Part shown: positions 1 through 9,492 of the stretch, in pieces
How positions within the stretch are numbered: position 1 is the first letter of the stretch
Layout of the letters: every line of letters starts with the position of its first letter
NCBI GenBank assembly: GCA_003228105.1
Contig: QGNN01000005.1
Coordinates: forward strand, 1-62,020
Direction of reading: 5' to 3'
Length of the DNA stretch: 62,020 nucleotides
Origin: Chloroflexota bacterium
GTDB taxonomy: Bacteria; Chloroflexota; Dehalococcoidia; Lucifugimonadales; UBA826
Notes under the pieces: model-generated
Told to the model about the DNA's origin: nothing
Databases searched by the model: none
What the model saw: the letters and a program-made list of their open reading frames with translations, nothing else
Position numbers and translations under genes: made by a program

Positions 1-108
1 CTATACGACACCAAGGTATTGTTAGAACAAGCTCTCTCAACTACCAAATATTCTAGAAAATCCTCAATTAATGAGGTAATGGTATCCGATTCCGTTATCA
101 TTAATTAG
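1..108 (+). CDS. C-terminal end of an unidentified protein (partial)
   Basis: Frame 1 is open from the first base to a TAG at 106-108 and encodes a 35-residue tail beginning LYDTKVLLEQAL and ending DSVIIN. The gene starts outside the window. The tail is too short to assign to a family. It lies on the same strand as the following lgt gene, 113 bases upstream of it, with a candidate promoter in between, so it is probably a separate transcription unit. It could also be a chance open frame. Confidence 0.35.
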   Translation, partial: LYDTKVLLEQALSTTKYSRKSSINEVMVSDSVIIN

Positions 109-150
109 TCCCAATTTACCAACAAAAAAACATTTTCATTAAATCTTACC

Positions 151-178
151 TTGACATACCTTCTGGGCAGGATAAGAA
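151..178 (+). promoter_or_regulatory. candidate sigma70-type promoter of lgt
   Basis: A consensus TTGACA at 151-156 is followed after 16 bases by TAAGAA at 173-178, about 43 bases before the lgt start codon. The -35 box is perfect and the -10 box is moderate. Prediction from sequence only. Confidence 0.45.
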
Positions 179-221
179 TTAATCCTAATTATTGACGAGT
201 TCTAAACTTCATTGAATACAT

Positions 222-1097
222 ATGATTGAAATAGTAACCGGACCATTTTTATTTGAGTCTTCTTCATTCCTGCTGAGTTGGCATGGGGTGTTCAGCTTTA
301 TAGCTGTGGCTACAGCTGTGTTCCTCGTAGGAAGATGGGCTTCACTGAGAAATATAAACCCAGACGACGTGTATTCAATAGCTGTATGGGCGATTATTTC
401 TGGAATAATTGGCGCAAGATTGGTTCATGTGATCGACAATCTCCAAACTGGGCCGAATTATTTAGATAACCCTCTTCAAATTTTTGCCATATGGTCAGGG
501 GGTATAGGAATTTGGTGTGGTATTTTAGGGGGAGCTATTGGGGGTATAACCTACGGTCTTGTAAAAAAGATGCCTGTGTTGCAAATAGCCGACTTAACCG
601 CACCAGCAATGCTAATGGCCCAGTCGATAGGCCGTCTGGGAGACATAGTCAATGGGGAGCATTGTGCAAAAGCCACTGACTATTTCTTTGGGTTCATATG
701 GACTCATGCCCAAAGTGCTGCGGTTTATTGCTCCAACACGGGACTGAATGCCTCGGTACAACCAGTGGTCGCATTTGAAATCTTCTGGAACCTAGCCAGT
801 TTAATGTTGATTTGGAATTTAAAAGATCGATTGAAACCTGCCGGTATGCTTTTCTGTCTTTATCTAACTCTCTACTCGGCAGGAAGATTCCTAATTACTT
901 TTTTAAGAGAGGACAGGATATGGGCAATGGGACTACAAGAAGCTCATTTCATAGCTATAGCTGTACTTACCATTATGGTTCCTCTTCTGGTGTTTAAAGG
1001 AAGGTTTGGAGACGCCGATCAAATCCGAAATGAAATGATAGAGGCTGTACCTCAGCCCAGTAGGGCAGAAAGAAGGCGAACTCAAAAAAGCGATTAA
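222..1097 (+). CDS. lgt: prolipoprotein diacylglyceryl transferase
   Basis: Lgt transfers the diacylglyceryl group of phosphatidylglycerol to the lipobox cysteine of prolipoproteins, the first step of lipoprotein maturation in the cytoplasmic membrane. The 291-residue protein is almost entirely hydrophobic, with about seven membrane segments. It carries the Lgt signature GRLGDIVNGEHC at residues 137-148 and a later conserved Arg in SAGRFLITFLRED. The usual HGG motif (E. coli His103) is replaced by GGIGIWCGILGG at 93-104. This Trp form is known from Actinobacteria-type Lgt, so activity is still expected. The charged C-terminal tail (RAERRRTQKSD) is probably cytosolic. The stop overlaps the recJ stop on the opposite strand. 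No clear Shine-Dalgarno site precedes the ATG. Confidence 0.93.
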   Translation: MIEIVTGPFLFESSSFLLSWHGVFSFIAVATAVFLVGRWASLRNINPDDVYSIAVWAIISGIIGARLVHVIDNLQTGPNYLDNPLQIFAIWSGGIGIWCGILGGAIGGITYGLVKKMPVLQIADLTAPAMLMAQSIGRLGDIVNGEHCAKATDYFFGFIWTHAQSAAVYCSNTGLNASVQPVVAFEIFWNLASLMLIWNLKDRLKPAGMLFCLYLTLYSAGRFLITFLREDRIWAMGLQEAHFIAIAVLTIMVPLLVFKGRFGDADQIRNEMIEAVPQPSRAERRRTQKSD

Positions 1098-2782
1098 GCC
1101 GGTCGGAAGTCCGATACTATAAATTGAAGGTTGTACTTGCCGTTCCAGTAGTTCATTTCCGGTCTATATGCCAAATCGACCGAACCTTTGCATTGGTCAA
1201 TCCGATCACCTTGCCTAAAAGCAATACTATCGTATATCCGACCCTGGTGTTCCATCGTTAGTTTTAGATGGTTTTTAGAGGGACCAACTCTCTTTACATC
1301 TATTACATTCATGTTGGAGGTCATGAATATTGGTTCTGCGTTCTGATTCCCATATGGTTCTAACGCATTTAGAAAACTTAATGAATCACTATTTATCCAC
1401 GACGGAGCTATTTCAGCCTCAATAGTTAGCTTGGGCTCTACATCCAGCCCAGACAATAATTCATCAGCCACTGAAGACATCGCCTTCCTAAAATCTCTGA
1501 GGTTATCCTTTTTTATCGTGAATCCAGCAGCCATAGGATGGCCTCCATATCGCTCAAAACTATCACTGCATAAATCTAATGCCTCGATCATATTGAATTC
1601 CGGAATGCTTCGTGCACTAGCCCTAAACATTTCACCGTCCCCTGAGGCAACTATGGCCGGACGATGATATTCTTCTGATAATCTCCCAGCAATTAATCCT
1701 AAAATACCGGGTATCCAACTAGATTTACCAGCAAATATTATTGAAGGCACCCCATCTTTAAAATCGGCTTTGATTTGCTTTTGGGCCTCTTGCATCGCCT
1801 TTTCTGTTAGAAGTTGCCGCTCTTTATTCATTTCATTTAATTCTTGGGCGAGGCGATCGGCCTCAGGTTTGTCGGATGAAAGTAATAACATCAAACTTAG
1901 TTTGGCATGATCCAATCTACCAGCTACATTGATCCTAGGAATAATGCCAAAGGACATGTCTTGGGTAGACAAATTTTTTTTAGAAGAATTGGAAACCTTT
2001 ATCAATGCATCAAGACTAACGAACTCCGATTTTCTTAAAACATCCATGCCTTTGCTGACCAAATAACGGTTTTCATCCCGCATAAGACCGACATCGGAAA
2101 TAGTTCCTAAAGTGACATATACATATAATTCATCGGGTAATTCGATCTTCTTTCTCTGGTACAAAGCTTGCATAACTTTGAATGCGGTACCAACTCCTGT
2201 GAGATATTTGAAAGGGTAGGATGAATTTGGGAGAGAAGGGTTCACTATTGCTATAGCATGAGGCATGCTATCAAGAGCTGTATGATGATCTGTCACTATC
2301 GTATCAATACCCATATCCTGGGCTGTTTGAATCTCATCAATAGAGCTAACTCCACAATCAACCGTTATCAACAGGGTTACACCTTTCGAAGAAAAAAAAT
2401 CTAGTGACTGAAGACTAATCCCGTGACCTTCATCAACCCTATGTGGGACATATGGGAAAACCTTTAATCCTAAATTTTCCAAACCACGTGTTAGCAGCGC
2501 AGTACCTGATATACCATCTGTATCAAAATCTCCAAATACTCCTACAATCTCCTTTGACTCTATAGCTTGCAGCAACCTGTCCACAGAATTAGACATATCA
2601 GGTAGGAGAAAAGGGTCGTGAACAGAGGAGAGTGTAGGGGAAAGAAATTCATCCAAATCATCCTCTGTATATATTCCTCTATGGACCAACAGGGTTGATT
2701 CCACCTCTCCGAGGCCTAAAGTAGCGACCTCTGAATCAGTAGCTTGTGGTAAAACTATCCATTTCTCATATTTCAATATCAA
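1094..2782 (-). CDS. recJ: single-stranded-DNA-specific 5'-3' exonuclease RecJ
   Basis: RecJ degrades 5'-ended single-stranded DNA in recombination and mismatch/base-excision repair. The DHH-family metal motifs are clear: DFDTDG at residues 85-90, VDCG at 141-144 and TDHH at 164-167. The C-terminal half carries the DHHA1 motif GGHPMAAGF near residue 415, followed by the OB-fold region expected for RecJ. The length of 562 aa is normal. It lies 14 bases downstream of fabF on the same strand, so the two are probably co-transcribed. Its 3' end overlaps the lgt stop by 3 bases on the opposite strand. Confidence 0.93.
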   Translation of the reverse strand: MILKYEKWIVLPQATDSEVATLGLGEVESTLLVHRGIYTEDDLDEFLSPTLSSVHDPFLLPDMSNSVDRLLQAIESKEIVGVFGDFDTDGISGTALLTRGLENLGLKVFPYVPHRVDEGHGISLQSLDFFSSKGVTLLITVDCGVSSIDEIQTAQDMGIDTIVTDHHTALDSMPHAIAIVNPSLPNSSYPFKYLTGVGTAFKVMQALYQRKKIELPDELYVYVTLGTISDVGLMRDENRYLVSKGMDVLRKSEFVSLDALIKVSNSSKKNLSTQDMSFGIIPRINVAGRLDHAKLSLMLLLSSDKPEADRLAQELNEMNKERQLLTEKAMQEAQKQIKADFKDGVPSIIFAGKSSWIPGILGLIAGRLSEEYHRPAIVASGDGEMFRASARSIPEFNMIEALDLCSDSFERYGGHPMAAGFTIKKDNLRDFRKAMSSVADELLSGLDVEPKLTIEAEIAPSWINSDSLSFLNALEPYGNQNAEPIFMTSNMNVIDVKRVGPSKNHLKLTMEHQGRIYDSIAFRQGDRIDQCKGSVDLAYRPEMNYWNGKYNLQFIVSDFRPA

Positions 2783-2796
2783 TAAACCTTACAAAA

Positions 2797-4035
2797 TCAA
2801 CTTGGGTTTTGAAAGATTAAAGAGGCATTGTGACCACCAAACCCAAAGGAATTACTCATTGCAGTTGTAATCGTAGTCTGCCTCGGGGTATCTGGTGTGT
2901 AATCTAGGTCGCAATCAGGGTCACTATTTCTGAGATTTATAGTTGGCGGGACTGTCTGGTTTTTAAGAGCCATAACTGTAATCGCTGCTTCTAAGGCTCC
3001 GCTGGCTCCCAATAGGTGACCTGTCATAGATTTAGTGGAACTAATAGGTATATTATATGCATGCTCGCCGAAGACTGATTTCATCGCCATTGTTTCAAAT
3101 TTATCGTTTAGAGGCGTAGAGGTACCGTGGGCGTTAATATAATCAATGCTTTCAGGGCTAACATTAGCCTTCGCGAGAGCCATATTCATCGCTCTTGCTC
3201 CACCTTCTCCTCCCGGGCCGGGTTGGGTTATATGGTAGGCATCTGCAGTAGACCCATATCCGATCATTTCCGCGATTGGCTCCGCGCCACGAGACTCCAT
3301 GGATGTTTGACTTTCTAACACAAGGACACCGGCACCTTCACCAAGAACAAATCCGTCCCGAGTAGCATCGAAAGGCCTTGAGGCTGCCTTAGGATCATCA
3401 TTTCTTTTAGATAATGCCTGGCATGAGTTAAAGCCCGCCACACCCACAGGGCAAATTGCCGCTTCAGCGCCTCCCGTAACAGCAGCATCTACATCGCCTC
3501 GTCGAATCGCTTCAAATGCCATCCCAATTGAGTCTGATCCACTCGCACAGGCAGAAACCGTGCAGTAATTAGCACCTTTAGCCCCCAATAGCATTGACAC
3601 CTGTCCAGATGCCATATCAGGCAGCATCATAGGGACTAGGAAAGGGCTGACCCTGCTTGGCCCTCTTTCATTCAAAACACCAATTTGAGTTGAAAGTGTA
3701 ATTATTCCGCCGATCCCACTCGCTACCATTACCGACACTCTTTCGGCGTTTCCATTGTTTATAGAAATACCACTGTTTTCGAAAGCCTCCAGGGATGCTG
3801 CTGCAGCCAGTTGCACAAACCGGTCCATACGCCTAGCTTGCTTTCGATCAATGTATGTCTCTGGTTCAAAATTTGTGGCTTCTGCAGCAAAAGTAGTTTC
3901 ATATCCTTCGGGGTCAAACAAAGAAATAGTATCAACCCCTGACACGCCTTTAGTTATGTTGAGCCAGGTTTCATCAATAGATAAACCGATGGGGCTAATA
4001 GAACCAACGCCAGTAACAAAAACTCTTTCAACCAT
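2797..4035 (-). CDS. fabF: beta-ketoacyl-ACP synthase II
   Basis: This condensing enzyme elongates acyl-ACP with malonyl-ACP in type II fatty acid synthesis. The 412-residue protein has the full KAS II architecture: the nucleophile Cys163 in SACASGSDS, the first catalytic His in NAHGTSTPLND (about residue 302) and the second in TGHLLGASGALEA (about 338). The C-terminal FGFGGHN loop is present. The start is supported by a GGGAG element a few bases upstream (reading leftward). No other fab gene is adjacent; recJ follows. A TATAAT box at 4120-4125 on this strand could be its promoter, but I see no good -35. Confidence 0.95.
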   Translation of the reverse strand: MVERVFVTGVGSISPIGLSIDETWLNITKGVSGVDTISLFDPEGYETTFAAEATNFEPETYIDRKQARRMDRFVQLAAAASLEAFENSGISINNGNAERVSVMVASGIGGIITLSTQIGVLNERGPSRVSPFLVPMMLPDMASGQVSMLLGAKGANYCTVSACASGSDSIGMAFEAIRRGDVDAAVTGGAEAAICPVGVAGFNSCQALSKRNDDPKAASRPFDATRDGFVLGEGAGVLVLESQTSMESRGAEPIAEMIGYGSTADAYHITQPGPGGEGGARAMNMALAKANVSPESIDYINAHGTSTPLNDKFETMAMKSVFGEHAYNIPISSTKSMTGHLLGASGALEAAITVMALKNQTVPPTINLRNSDPDCDLDYTPDTPRQTTITTAMSNSFGFGGHNASLIFQNPS

Positions 4036-4157
4036 TAAATTCTCCCAATATTAAATGTTAAAAGTCTCTTACAGGAACCCAATCTATCTAGAGCACTTTC
4101 CTGATGATATTCAATCGGGATTATAACAGTCGACTCAGGCATGACATATAGGCAAGC

Positions 4158-4652
4158 CTATCGAATTACGCTGGTTTCCGCCAAAAAACAATCCCCTAAA
4201 CACTTCAAGAATATTTTGTCATCGTCTACTGTCAACAAAACAATTTCAGATCCTTCTGAATGGCATTTTATTGACATAACCGGTGAATAGCCTGACGAGG
4301 TGGTGCTCAACTTAACCGAAATACCCCTGAATTCATCCCAAACTAAAGTCCATAGGCAGTAAAAGGAGCTAATCAAATCATCGCTAGACATGAAAGGTTC
4401 AAACCCTCTTACAGTCTCTATATCATCCAGTTCATTTTCAGTTAGAAAATTCTTCTGTATATCATTCAAAGCTGAAAAAATTAATTGATCTTTGTCGGCC
4501 GCATCGACCCAAAGCATGGACACACCCATTGCCAAACTATCTGAACTTTCCGGCACCCCGCTTTTTACCAAAAATGTGGTTGCCTCGGGAAGGAGTTCCC
4601 GTATTGCTTTAAACCGAATTGTCCAGATATCTATATTTTTTGTTTTTGTCAT
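4158..4652 (-). CDS. hypothetical protein, 164 aa
   Basis: I do not recognise this family. It is a soluble, acidic protein with no signal peptide or membrane segment. The N-terminal half looks helical and the C-terminal part strand-like, with two late cysteines in KCLGDCFLAE. The reading frame is long for its setting and there is no better frame on the other strand. It lies upstream of fabF on the same strand with a 122-base gap. A small palindrome, ATAGGC-AA-GCCTAT at 4148-4161, overlaps its stop codon. Confidence 0.6.
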   Translation of the reverse strand: MTKTKNIDIWTIRFKAIRELLPEATTFLVKSGVPESSDSLAMGVSMLWVDAADKDQLIFSALNDIQKNFLTENELDDIETVRGFEPFMSSDDLISSFYCLWTLVWDEFRGISVKLSTTSSGYSPVMSIKCHSEGSEIVLLTVDDDKIFLKCLGDCFLAETSVIR

Positions 4653-4747
4653 ATGTAAGCCTCAAATAAAGCTACCAGAAGAAGCATATAATTGTTCAAT
4701 TAGCATTGTACTAACAATAAGTTTACTGGGGAGCCCAATAAAAACCC

Positions 4748-6040
4748 ATGCGTGTAGCCTTTGAAACTCATGGCTGTAAATTAAACCAAGCAGATACTCT
4801 TAATCTTTCTGAGGAATTTCATAAAGCTGGTTTTGAAATAGTCAAGGGCGATCAACCATATGATGTATACATTTTAAACTCCTGCACAGTCACACACGTT
4901 GCTGACAGAAAAGGCAGGAATTCAGCTCGATCAGCAAAAAAAAAGAACCCAAATTCCTTCGTAGTATTCACTGGTTGTTATGCGGAGAGAGAACCACAAG
5001 CTCTAATCTCCATACCGGATATAGATCTTGTTATTGGAAATATAGGCAAAAAAGAAATTGTGGGTAGGGTGATTGAAGAATTAAGCCCCGAAGTCACGGT
5101 ACCGGATTTCTCAACTTCCCACCATGCCATGAATTCATTTAGTACCAGAACCCGGGCCATGGTAAAAATTCAAGAAGGATGCAACCAAATTTGTGCCTAT
5201 TGCATAGTCCCAAGGGTTAGAGGCCGAGAAAAAAGTGTCCCTGTCCAAAGTCTTATAAACCAGATAAATCACCTATCTAAGTCCGGATTTAAAGAAGTAG
5301 TCCTTACAGGTACGCAGTTAGGAAGTTATGGGTTTGACCTTGATGGCTCCTCTCTTAGGCATATGCTGGCCAGCATACTGGAAAACACAGATGTTCCACG
5401 TTTGAGGGTATCCTCGCTACAGCCACAGGAAATTGATAACGATTTACTCGATCTATGGACAAACCCCCGGCTCTGCCGGCATTTCCATGTACCGCTTCAA
5501 AGCGGAAGCAATACGATTCTAAAAACTATGCGGAGAAGGTACACCTCAGAAAGGTATGTCAGTTCGATTGATCGCATAAGATCCATTCTGCCAGATGCGT
5601 CGATAACTAGCGATGTTATTGTGGGTTTCCCCGGTGAAAGCGTCACAGATTTCCGTAAAACTGCTGAATTATGCATAGAGGTAGGTTTCTCCGACCTGCA
5701 TGTTTTTAAATTCTCGGTGAGACCAGGTACCTCCGCAGCGCACCTGACCGACAACGTGGACTCTCCTGCAAAACATGAGCGATCTCAAATACTTTTAGAA
5801 ATAGCAGAAGTTAGTTTTAGAAAATATAGGGAATCTAATATTGGGAAACATGAACTTGTCCTCTGGGAAGAACCCTCGAAGAGAGGTAAAAGGGGCCAAT
5901 TCGCCACCTACACCGGGCTGACTAGTAATTACATAAAAGTGAAAACAGAATCATGTGGGAAAATGACCGGTGTCATCGAGAGAGTTAAACTTGGTATGAA
6001 TCCGGCCAATGATCCCAAAGTGATGACAATTGTTCGTTAA
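4748..6040 (+). CDS. mtaB: tRNA t6A37 methylthiotransferase MtaB-like (radical SAM)
   Basis: MtaB converts t6A37 to ms2t6A37 in tRNAs reading ANN codons. The 430-residue protein has the MTTase order: an N-terminal UPF0004 domain with cluster cysteines (THGCKLNQAD, LNSCTVTHVAD, FTGCYAER), then a radical-SAM core with CNQICAYCIVPRVRG near residue 143, then a C-terminal TRAM-like region (ELVLWEE...YTGLTSNYIKVK). THGCKLNQ at the N-terminus favours MtaB over MiaB or RimO. The ATG is preceded by GGGGAG about 15 bases upstream. Together with the Sua5-type protein at 57.6 kb, it places two steps of t6A modification in this window. Confidence 0.9.
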   Translation: MRVAFETHGCKLNQADTLNLSEEFHKAGFEIVKGDQPYDVYILNSCTVTHVADRKGRNSARSAKKKNPNSFVVFTGCYAEREPQALISIPDIDLVIGNIGKKEIVGRVIEELSPEVTVPDFSTSHHAMNSFSTRTRAMVKIQEGCNQICAYCIVPRVRGREKSVPVQSLINQINHLSKSGFKEVVLTGTQLGSYGFDLDGSSLRHMLASILENTDVPRLRVSSLQPQEIDNDLLDLWTNPRLCRHFHVPLQSGSNTILKTMRRRYTSERYVSSIDRIRSILPDASITSDVIVGFPGESVTDFRKTAELCIEVGFSDLHVFKFSVRPGTSAAHLTDNVDSPAKHERSQILLEIAEVSFRKYRESNIGKHELVLWEEPSKRGKRGQFATYTGLTSNYIKVKTESCGKMTGVIERVKLGMNPANDPKVMTIVR

Positions 6041-6078
6041 TACCTGAAATATATGGGAATATCCTCTCAAAACAAATC

Positions 6079-7368
6079 TCACTCCGACTTCATTATGTCA
6101 ATAGCCTCCCCAAATGCGGCTAGAGTCCTTTCCACGTCTTTATCATCGTGCTCAGTTGAAAAATAGAATTTGGTAGTTCCCTTCAAAACACCGCATTCTA
6201 AAAGTAACTGATTGAATCTAGATAACATTTGAGAATCGGCCTTTAGCGTACTCCGATAATCGTAAATTTCTTCGGCGGTGAAAAATACATCAAAAAGTAC
6301 CGGTTCTCCAACAACTTTGCCGGGGATTTCTGAGTTATCTAAGATATTTTGAAGTCCCTCCATAACTTTCCGACCGGTGTCGAAAATACCATCGTAAATA
6401 CCGTCTTGCTTAAGGGTGTCTAACGTTGCCAAACCTGCGGCACAGGCGACGGGATTACCATTTAGGGTCCCAATTAGCGGCATAAACCCTTCTTTTCCCA
6501 TTTTGTCCGAATCAAAATGCGTCATAATCTCTTCCCGCCCTGCAACAGCCGTAAGCGGAAAGCCTCCACCAATTGCCTTCCCTAAGGTACAAATATCAGG
6601 TACAACCCCATAATAATCTTGGGCACCTCCATAGGAAAATCTAAATCCAGTCACCACTTCGTCAAAAATTAGAGGTATCTCATAATGACTAGTTATTTCC
6701 CTCAACCCTTCCAGAAAACCTTGTTTAGGTGGTAAAAGCCTTTGGAAAGGTTCGACAATAACCCCGGCGAGTTCATCGCTGTACCGGTCAATTATTGCTG
6801 ATGTAGTCTCTAAATCATTAAAGGGAGCTATTAACATTTCTGATTGGAGGGACTTGGGGATCCCTGCAGTATCTGGCTCAGCCTGTGGAAAATCCAATAG
6901 TTTGGTTGGTGACATGCTCATCAGGGCATAGTCATTCATACCATGAAATCCACCTTCAAACTTCAGTATTTTGTCTTTTTTTGTGAAGGATCTTGCAGCT
7001 CTCATGGCGTATAAGGTGGCTTCTGACCCTGTGCTGCAAAAACGTACTTTATCTGCGCATGGGACTGCTTTAACAATTTCTTCAGCTAATTCCACCGATT
7101 TCTCGTTAGTGGCAAAAAAGGTCGTCCCACTATTCAACTGACTTAGTACAGCCTCCATCACGGAAGAATTGGCATGACCGACAATCATGGGTCCAGATCC
7201 GAGAAGGTAGTCTATATACTCATTTCCGCTTTCGTCCCATACGTGGCTTCCCTTACCTCTGTTTACTATGAGGTCGTAATTTAAATTACCTAGCGAGCCT
7301 TGAGGCAATACTTTCGCTGCTCGTTGCAAAATATTTTTTTCGCGATCTGTCTGGGTCCGATTTACCAT
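6079..7368 (-). CDS. class III aminotransferase, glutamate-1-semialdehyde aminomutase-like
   Basis: A PLP-dependent fold-type I enzyme of 429 aa. It has the class III signature region IFDEVVTGFRFSYGGAQDYYG followed by the Schiff-base lysine in CTLGKAIGGGFPLTAVAGR. Overall it resembles HemL, but the neighbourhood has no heme genes, and a second paralog lies at 24869-26197. A catabolic or biosynthetic transaminase acting on an unknown substrate is therefore as likely as a true HemL. It is convergent with mtaB and divergent from pepA. Class assignment is firm; the reaction is not. Confidence 0.85.
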   Translation of the reverse strand: MVNRTQTDREKNILQRAAKVLPQGSLGNLNYDLIVNRGKGSHVWDESGNEYIDYLLGSGPMIVGHANSSVMEAVLSQLNSGTTFFATNEKSVELAEEIVKAVPCADKVRFCSTGSEATLYAMRAARSFTKKDKILKFEGGFHGMNDYALMSMSPTKLLDFPQAEPDTAGIPKSLQSEMLIAPFNDLETTSAIIDRYSDELAGVIVEPFQRLLPPKQGFLEGLREITSHYEIPLIFDEVVTGFRFSYGGAQDYYGVVPDICTLGKAIGGGFPLTAVAGREEIMTHFDSDKMGKEGFMPLIGTLNGNPVACAAGLATLDTLKQDGIYDGIFDTGRKVMEGLQNILDNSEIPGKVVGEPVLFDVFFTAEEIYDYRSTLKADSQMLSRFNQLLLECGVLKGTTKFYFSTEHDDKDVERTLAAFGEAIDIMKSE

Positions 7369-7426
7369 TTTGAATCCTTCTCTATCTAAACTATCGTTCT
7401 AAACTACGTTCGGGGGATTATATCAA

Positions 7427-7456
7427 TTGACAACCCCAAAAAAACTCGCATAAGTA
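7427..7456 (+). promoter_or_regulatory. candidate promoter of pepA
   Basis: TTGACA at 7427-7432, an 18-base spacer, then TAAGTA at 7451-7456, about 70 bases before the pepA ATG in a divergent intergenic region. Prediction from sequence only. Confidence 0.4.
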
Positions 7457-7525
7457 CCGATCCAAAGAGTATTGATGGTAGAGTGAGAAAAGGAAGCATA
7501 TATTACTTGAATAGGTGGAAATAAG

Positions 7526-9040
7526 ATGGATATAAATTTTCAAAATGGGCATCCCCTACAAATAGCTGGAGACTGCTTAGTTGTGGCCTTATTTGAGGGG
7601 GAGGAATTTACCTCAGGGGTACTGGAATCGGCAAATCAGGCCTTAGATGGCTCTCTAAAACAATTGTCTGATGAAGGTGAGCTTGTAGGAAAATCAGGGA
7701 CATCTACTTTAATTCACACTCTTGGCAAGGTAACCCCGAAGCGAATTTTGTTCACAGGCCTGGGTAAAAGGAATTCCGTGACAGAAAAAGTAATAAAAGA
7801 TGTATTTAGTGCTGCAATCAGAAAAGCAAGAGAAATTGGATTAACCAAAATAGTTGTCGACATCGATACCTTTTGCTTGGAGGATATAACCCCGCAGAGA
7901 GTATGTGAACTAATCACATTGGCGACCATAAATGGGCTTTATAGATATGAAGATCACATTTCAGAGAAATCAAAAAAAACTGTGAAGGAAGTTATCCTAA
8001 ACACAGAAACCCCTGCAGAATCTAGCGTAATTTCTTACGCTGCAATAGCGGACGCCATAAACTTGGCAAGAGACCTGGCAAACGCACCAGCCAATTTTAT
8101 GACCCCAGGTATCTTAGCCGATATCGCAGAGAGAGAAGCTAAAGCCAATGGTATAGCGTTCGAACGTTTGGATGAGGATAAAATGAGGGAATTAGGCATG
8201 GGTTCCTTACTTGGAGTGTCCCAGGGGAGTAACGAACCGGCCTATTTAATTGTTCTAAAATATGTAGGGGATAAAGATAATACAGATGACTCAATTGCCC
8301 TCGTAGGGAAAGGAATAACTTTCGATAGTGGCGGTCTCAGCCTTAAGTCGCCTGCTGGAATGATCACTATGAAAGATGACATGGCAGGAGGGGCAGCGGT
8401 AATTGGAGCACTCATTGCAATATCCAAACTAGCTCTGAATATAAACGTGTACGGGATTATTGCTGCTACTGAAAATATGCCAGGTGGAAGAGCTCAACGT
8501 CCGGGAGATGTAGTGACTGCTATGAACGGAACCACCATTGAGGTGATAAATACTGACGCTGAAGGAAGATTGGTATTAGCTGACGCATTGTGCTATGCGA
8601 ATCATTTGGGTGTAAACAAGATTGTGGATGTGGCCACTTTAACAGGGGCGATAAGGACAGCATTGGGAGACCGAATTATAGGCGCTTTTGGAAACAACGA
8701 TGAATTCACTAAAGAGGTAATAGAGGCAGGGGTTAAGGAAGGGGAAAGGTTATGGGAATTACCCGCTGATGCATCCTTTTCTAAACATTTCAAAAGTGAC
8801 GTTGCAGACATCAAGAATGTCGGTGGTGCAGCAGCAGGAGCCTCTATCGGGGCAATGATTATCGGAACGTTTGCTGAAGATACCCCTTGGGTTCATCTTG
8901 ATATAGCTGGTGTAAGTAGAACTAATTCGATTAACGGAGATGATCCAAAAGGTGCGACAGGTACTCCTGTGAAAACTCTAGTATCTCTATGCAAAGCCAT
9001 TTCAGAAAAATCGGTGATTAATATTCACGGAACCCCTTAA
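7526..9040 (+). CDS. pepA: leucyl aminopeptidase (M17 family)
   Basis: This cytosolic di-metal exopeptidase releases N-terminal amino acids. The 504-residue protein has the M17 catalytic domain with the PROSITE-type NTDAEGRL at residues 342-349. The metal-binding Lys262 and Asp267 lie in GKGITFDSGGLSLK, with a further Asp in MKDDMAGGAAV. The N-terminal macro-like domain is complete. The start is well supported: AGGTGG at 7513-7518 sits 7 bases before the ATG. Nothing unusual was seen. Confidence 0.95.
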   Translation: MDINFQNGHPLQIAGDCLVVALFEGEEFTSGVLESANQALDGSLKQLSDEGELVGKSGTSTLIHTLGKVTPKRILFTGLGKRNSVTEKVIKDVFSAAIRKAREIGLTKIVVDIDTFCLEDITPQRVCELITLATINGLYRYEDHISEKSKKTVKEVILNTETPAESSVISYAAIADAINLARDLANAPANFMTPGILADIAEREAKANGIAFERLDEDKMRELGMGSLLGVSQGSNEPAYLIVLKYVGDKDNTDDSIALVGKGITFDSGGLSLKSPAGMITMKDDMAGGAAVIGALIAISKLALNINVYGIIAATENMPGGRAQRPGDVVTAMNGTTIEVINTDAEGRLVLADALCYANHLGVNKIVDVATLTGAIRTALGDRIIGAFGNNDEFTKEVIEAGVKEGERLWELPADASFSKHFKSDVADIKNVGGAAAGASIGAMIIGTFAEDTPWVHLDIAGVSRTNSINGDDPKGATGTPVKTLVSLCKAISEKSVINIHGTP

Positions 9041-9042
9041 GG

Positions 9043-9070
9043 TTGTAATGCTGGTGAGAGGTATGATAAT
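9043..9070 (+). promoter_or_regulatory. candidate promoter of the small winged-helix gene
   Basis: TTGTAA at 9043-9048, a 16-base spacer, then GATAAT at 9065-9070, directly after the pepA stop codon. This suggests the small regulator downstream has its own promoter. Confidence 0.4.
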
Positions 9071-9127
9071 GTCGCCCTTCCGAACCTAGTAGATTAAGAA
9101 AGGGATACCTTTGTGGAGGCCTTAAAT

Positions 9128-9427
9128 ATGGTACAAGACCGACCACCAAAGTGGACTTTCATAACCAACCACGGACTTGTATTGAGTTACATTTCCCACA
9201 ACCCAACTAGTACAGCTAGAGGAATAGCCAACTATATTGGCGTGACAGAAAGAACTACGCATAAAATAATATCTGACCTGGAAGAGGCAGGTTATATTGG
9301 TAGGCGTAAGATTGGTCGTAGGAATGTATACAATGTGGACCCTCAATTGCCACTACGGCATCACACAAAAACGGACATAATGGTAGAAGATTTACTAGAA
9401 TCTCTTTCCTCCCGATCTAACGCGTAA
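9128..9427 (+). CDS. winged helix-turn-helix transcriptional regulator, 99 aa
   Basis: A small DNA-binding protein. The region SYISHNPTSTARGIANYIGVTERTTHKIISDLEEAGYIGRRK is a MarR/ArsR-type winged helix, with a recognition helix around VTERTTHKIISDLE and a basic wing (RRKIGRRNVYNV). I chose the ATG at 9128 over the upstream GTG at 9113 because GGAGG at 9115-9119 lies 8 bases before it and overlaps the GTG. There is no effector domain beyond about 20 C-terminal residues. It sits between pepA and tRNA-His, so its target is not suggested by context. Confidence 0.8.
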   Translation: MVQDRPPKWTFITNHGLVLSYISHNPTSTARGIANYIGVTERTTHKIISDLEEAGYIGRRKIGRRNVYNVDPQLPLRHHTKTDIMVEDLLESLSSRSNA

Positions 9428-9450
9428 ACTCGAATTTTGGGTTTCATAAA

Positions 9451-9480
9451 TTGACCCTTCTTCAGGTGGGATGCTAGACT
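9451..9480 (+). promoter_or_regulatory. candidate promoter of tRNA-His
   Basis: TTGACC at 9451-9456, an 18-base spacer, then TAGACT at 9475-9480 with an extended -10 TG. The predicted start of transcription lies about 6-8 bases before the tRNA. Confidence 0.55.
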
Positions 9481-9492
9481 TTTTGCTGCTGT

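Noticed and set aside
6079-7368. Heme-pathway hemL
   Set aside because: The sequence is HemL-like, but there is no heme context and a paralog exists at 24.9 kb; I only support the aminotransferase class.
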